Positions 61,382-64,000 of a stretch of DNA of 64,000 nucleotides are shown piece by piece. The notes beneath the pieces are model-generated. The model was not told the origin of the DNA and made no database searches. It was given only the letters and a program-made list of their open reading frames with translations. The DNA lies in assembly GCA_045634365.1 (NCBI GenBank), contig JAZRAC010000032.1:62001-126000 (forward strand), given 5' to 3'. Position numbers and translations under genes: made by a program. Positions within the stretch are counted from its first letter, which is position 1. Each line of letters opens with the position of its first letter. This DNA is from HGM04593 sp045634365 (lineage in GTDB: Bacteria > Bacteroidota > Bacteroidia > Bacteroidales > Bacteroidaceae).

Positions 61382-61389
61382 TGCGTCTT

Positions 61390-62517
61390 TTATTCGGTGA
61401 GCATCATCGGCATTAACAACATAAGAAGCTCCTGCTTATCCTCCTGCTCGGCGGGAACAATAACTCCGGCGCGCGAGGGGTCGGCAAGCTCAATCACAGC
61501 ATCCTGCCCGGGAAGATTGTTCAAAATATCAATGAGGAACGATGCACGGAAGCCTATATTCATCGATGCGCCCTCGTAGCTGCAAGTGATATTCTCCTCG
61601 GCCGATGTTGAAAAGTCTGTATCTTGTGCCGAAATTACTATTTTGTTGCTCTCCAAATGCAGTTTAATCAAGCTCGCTTGCGACGAGAAGATTGCCACGC
61701 GACGTAATGCACTGATAAATGCCGCACGGTCCACGGTGAGTTTGTGGGGGTTATTCTGGGGAATAACCGAATTATAGTTAGGGTAACGACCATCGTAGAG
61801 ACGCGACACCAATTTATACTCGCCAAGAGTAAATATAACGAAACGGCCGTCAAATTCGATGCTCACCTCCTCCTGCTCGTCCTTGCCAAGAATATTTTTC
61901 AGCAGTGTGGCAGGCTTTTTGGGGAGAATGAATGCCGATTTTTCGGCACCAACAACCGAATAGTCGCGAAAACGCACCAGCTTGTGACCATCCGAGGCTA
62001 CAAGAGTGATAGACTCGGGGGTAAAATCGAAATATACACCGCTCATCATACGACGAACATCATCGTCGGCTGCCGAAGCAAACAACGAGCGGGAAATTCC
62101 GCCCGAGAGCACTGAGGCCGCTGCCGATATTTTCACGGCATTCTCGCCCAAAACCGCGGGCGCAGGGTATTCATCGCCATTGTGAGCAACAAGGCTGTAC
62201 TTTCCGTTAAGATAGTATATTGTAACTTCGAGAGTATCCTTGTTCACCTCGAAACGCACAGGCTGTTCCGAAATTTCCTTCAAAGAGTCGATAAGAATTT
62301 TTGCCGAAATTGCAAATGTAAAATCCTCGGAACACTCCACAACCTCGAAAGAGGTATTGAAGGTATTATCGGGGTCCGAAGCAGTGAGCGTAAGAGTATT
62401 GCCCTGCAACTCAAACAAAATGCAATCCAGAATATAAACGGGGTTCTTGGAGTTCAAAACTCGGCTTATTACCTGCAAACGAGAAGATAATTGAGAACTT
62501 GATACTGTAAAATTCAT
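61390..62517 (-). CDS. dnaN: DNA polymerase III beta subunit (sliding clamp)
   Basis: 375 residues with the three-fold repeated clamp domains. Recognisable pieces are VISRVLNSKNPVYILDCILFE, FVGARDYSVV-type core strands, DGRYPNYNSVIPQNNP and the C-terminal end VIVPAEQEDKQELLMLLMPMML. It encircles DNA and tethers polymerase III. First gene of the minus-strand run to rlmB. Its 5' leader carries a palindrome (62548-62574). Confidence 0.96.
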   Translation of the reverse strand: MNFTVSSSQLSSRLQVISRVLNSKNPVYILDCILFELQGNTLTLTASDPDNTFNTSFEVVECSEDFTFAISAKILIDSLKEISEQPVRFEVNKDTLEVTIYYLNGKYSLVAHNGDEYPAPAVLGENAVKISAAASVLSGGISRSLFASAADDDVRRMMSGVYFDFTPESITLVASDGHKLVRFRDYSVVGAEKSAFILPKKPATLLKNILGKDEQEEVSIEFDGRFVIFTLGEYKLVSRLYDGRYPNYNSVIPQNNPHKLTVDRAAFISALRRVAIFSSQASLIKLHLESNKIVISAQDTDFSTSAEENITCSYEGASMNIGFRASFLIDILNNLPGQDAVIELADPSRAGVIVPAEQEDKQELLMLLMPMMLTE

Positions 62518-62547
62518 AATATATTATATTTAATTATTAACAAAATA

Positions 62548-62585
62548 CTATGCGCACGTGCGCACGTTGCATAGCTACAAAGATA
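62548..62585 (-). promoter_or_regulatory. dnaN promoter and leader palindrome
   Basis: Minus-strand TATCTTTG (62578-62585) is a perfect TAnnTTTG box. Directly downstream, 62548-62574 forms a hairpin: CTATGC with GCATAG outside and a perfect ACGTGCGCACGT core. TGCGCACGTGCGCA (62551-62564) is itself a 14-bp palindrome. It would cover the first transcribed bases of dnaN. Confidence 0.5.
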
Positions 62586-62625
62586 AAACTAAATATCATA
62601 TAGCTTGCAAAATATAGAAAAAAAA

Positions 62626-62656
62626 TTGCATTTCGAGCGGAAAATAATTACTTTCG
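62626..62656 (+). promoter_or_regulatory. promoter of the DUF3127 gene
   Basis: TTG at 62626-62628, 20-base spacer, TACTTTCG at 62649-62656. It lies 21 bases before the ATG at 62677 and excludes an in-frame ATG at 62605. Confidence 0.65.
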
Positions 62657-62676
62657 CAAAGTATTTGAAAAGCATT

Positions 62677-63048
62677 ATGGAAATAACAGGAAAAATCATT
62701 GCAGTACTGCCCGAGAGAGGCGGTATATCTAAAACAGGAAACGAGTGGAAGATGCAGGAGTATGTAATTGAAACACACGAGCAATACCCCAAAAAAGTTT
62801 GTTTCAACGTATTCGGTGCCGACAAAATAGCACAATTCAACATTCAGGCAGGCGACGAAATGACAGTATCTTTCGACATTAACGCCCGCGAATATAACGG
62901 ACGCTGGTTCAACGACATACGCGCTTGGCGTGTGGAGCGTGGAGCAGCTCCCGCCGAGGCTGCTGCCGGTGCGCCTGCAATAGACGCCCCCAAGGTAAAA
63001 ATGGAGGATTTCAGCAACGACAACAACCCCGACGATCTTCCCTTCTAA
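62677..63048 (+). CDS. DUF3127 family protein with SSB-like acidic tail
   Basis: 123 residues. The body (about 1-88) is a small beta-rich domain, probably an OB fold: EITGKIIAVLPERGG, GNEWKMQEYVIET, FDINAREYNGRWFNDIRAWRVE. An Ala/Pro-rich linker leads to an acidic end, DNNPDDLPF, very like the DDDIPF tip by which SSB recruits repair and replication proteins. DUF3127 is a Bacteroidota family of unestablished function. Divergent from dnaN, with its own promoter. A single-stranded DNA or clamp-related role is inference. Confidence 0.85.
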   Translation: MEITGKIIAVLPERGGISKTGNEWKMQEYVIETHEQYPKKVCFNVFGADKIAQFNIQAGDEMTVSFDINAREYNGRWFNDIRAWRVERGAAPAEAAAGAPAIDAPKVKMEDFSNDNNPDDLPF

Positions 63049-63070
63049 AAACAGCGAAAGAATTACAGAC

Positions 63071-63114
63071 AAAAAGAGACCGACTAAAAAATATTTTTTA
63101 GTCGGTCTCTTTTT
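63071..63114. terminator. bidirectional terminator between DUF3127 gene and rho
   Basis: A perfect 21-bp stem (63071-63091 with 63094-63114) with T runs on either strand. Repeat D starts in its right edge. Confidence 0.9.
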
Positions 63115-63255
63115 GTGTAGGAGATGAATAAAAAGATGTAGTTCAAGGCTTGCGTAGCCTGAAAAACCGGAGTTTACTAAGCGTAAATGAGGATTTTGAA
63201 GGCAAGCGTAACGCAGAAATTACACTTTTTAGTCATCTTCTTTTTTTTATGAAAC
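63111..63255. repeat. repeat D, copy 2 (about 145 bp)
   Basis: Partner of 52028-52167. The core from TGTGTAGGAGATGAATAAAAA to GCAAGCGTAACGCAGAAA is nearly identical; the right end differs by short indels (ACTTTTTAGTCATCTTCTTT against GCTTTTTAGCCATCTTCTTT). It ends 9 bases past the rho stop. Confidence 0.88.
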
Positions 63256-63264
63256 AAAGTATCC

Positions 63265-64000
63265 TTACGAATTCATACTCATAAGAAACTCGCCATTGTC
63301 CTTTGTCTTTTCCAAGCGGTCCTTCACAAACTCCATAGCCTCCATAGGTGTCATATCTGCAAGATATTTGCGAAGAATCCACATACGGTCGAGAGTCTGC
63401 TTGTCGAGCAAAAGATCGTCGCGACGGGTGCTCGAAGCAATGATATTCACCGCAGGGAATACACGCTTGTTACTCAACGAGCGGTCGAGCTGCAACTCCA
63501 TATTACCCGTTCCCTTAAACTCCTCGAATATAACCTCGTCCATCTTGGAGCCTGTATCGATGAGGGCTGTGGCAATAATGGTGAGCGAGCCGCCATTTTC
63601 AATATTGCGGGCCGCGCCGAAGAAGCGTTTGGGCTTGTGGAGCGCATTGGCGTCGACACCACCCGACAGCACTTTACCCGACGCAGGAGAGACTGTATTA
63701 TAGGCGCGGGCAAGGCGGGTAATAGAGTCGAGGAATATTACAACATCGTGCCCGCACTCAACCATTCGCTTGGCGCGTTCAAGCACAATTCCTGCGATTT
63801 TAACGTGACGCTCGGCGGGCTCGTCGAAGGTTGATGCAATAACCTCGGCATTCACGCTGCGAGCCATATCCGTTACCTCCTCGGGACGCTCGTCGATGAG
63901 CAGCATTATCATATAAGCCTCGGGGTGATTGGCGGCAATGGCATTTGCTATATCTTTGAGCAACATTGTTTTACCGGTCTTTGGCTGTGCCACTATGAGC
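63265..64000 (-). CDS. rho: transcription termination factor Rho, 3' part
   Basis: The frame runs off the window edge; about 245 C-terminal residues are visible. Walker A AQPKTGKT near the edge, Walker B VVIFLDSITRLARAYN, Q-loop and R-loop region PASGKVLSGGVDANALHKPKRFFGAARN, and the conserved end LSNKRVFPAVNIIASSTRRDDLL. It is the hexameric RNA helicase that ends transcription. The usual Bacteroidota N-terminal insertion lies outside the window. Confidence 0.97.
   Translation of the reverse strand, partial: LIVAQPKTGKTMLLKDIANAIAANHPEAYMIMLLIDERPEEVTDMARSVNAEVIASTFDEPAERHVKIAGIVLERAKRMVECGHDVVIFLDSITRLARAYNTVSPASGKVLSGGVDANALHKPKRFFGAARNIENGGSLTIIATALIDTGSKMDEVIFEEFKGTGNMELQLDRSLSNKRVFPAVNIIASSTRRDDLLLDKQTLDRMWILRKYLADMTPMEAMEFVKDRLEKTKDNGEFLMSMNS

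Overview
The window is a stretch of core chromosome from a Bacteroidota bacterium, most likely order Bacteroidales. The evidence is: promoters with the phylum's -7 box TAnnTTTG (often with TTG about 20 bases upstream); families largely confined to the phylum (DUF4294, DUF3127, DUF4835, the FtsL-like small protein); the rpsT-gyrB and dnaN-exonuclease-coaBC-recN gene orders; and an acetate/succinate-type CoA transferase. Genus or species cannot be fixed from the sequence alone. No rRNA, CRISPR array, prophage or intact transposase was seen.

Layout. 1-5767 (+): a truncated M23 peptidase, dxr, rseP, a lipoprotein serpin and an alkaline phosphatase. 5874-7949 (+): an ECF sigma factor, a small membrane protein that may be its anti-sigma factor, and a lipoprotein with a second membrane anchor. 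8048-8394: a transposase-less element with 13-bp terminal inverted repeats and an 8-bp target duplication. 8427-9776 (-): M23/LysM peptidase and ndk. 9898-15964 (-): the run pdxJ-exbB-exbD-tonB-DJ-1-ispD-recG, with nadK divergent. 17196-21827 (-): a metal-type RND efflux permease and its His-rich adaptor. 22355-27370: small metabolic genes (PfkB kinase, LOG protein, RNA methyltransferase, CoA transferase, thioesterase). 27649-32464 (+): mfd and a secreted C1B peptidase. 32739-48491 (+): a complete Bacteroidota division and cell-wall cluster, mraZ to ftsZ plus yqeY, with two MraZ boxes at its promoter. 48488-51911: recO (-), tRNA-Glu, rpsT and gyrB. 52168-55394: an acyltransferase-like membrane protein, a nitroreductase-like protein, tRNA-Cys and tilS. 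56098-62517 (-): dnaN, a DnaQ-type exonuclease, a coaBC gene fused in frame to DUF4835, recN and rlmB. The window ends with a DUF3127 gene and the 3' part of rho.

Functional themes are isoprenoid precursor synthesis (dxr, ispD), envelope energy and import (exbBD-tonB), peptidoglycan synthesis and division, and replication and repair (dnaN, gyrB, recG, mfd, recO, recN).

The least ordinary content lies between genes. At least five families of short structured repeats occur, mainly next to gene 3' ends. Two of them show paired changes between copies that preserve stems. Other points of note are the 347-bp MITE-like element, the CoaBC-DUF4835 fusion, and a frameshifted remnant of a surface-protein C-terminus in a 700-bp repeat-filled gap.
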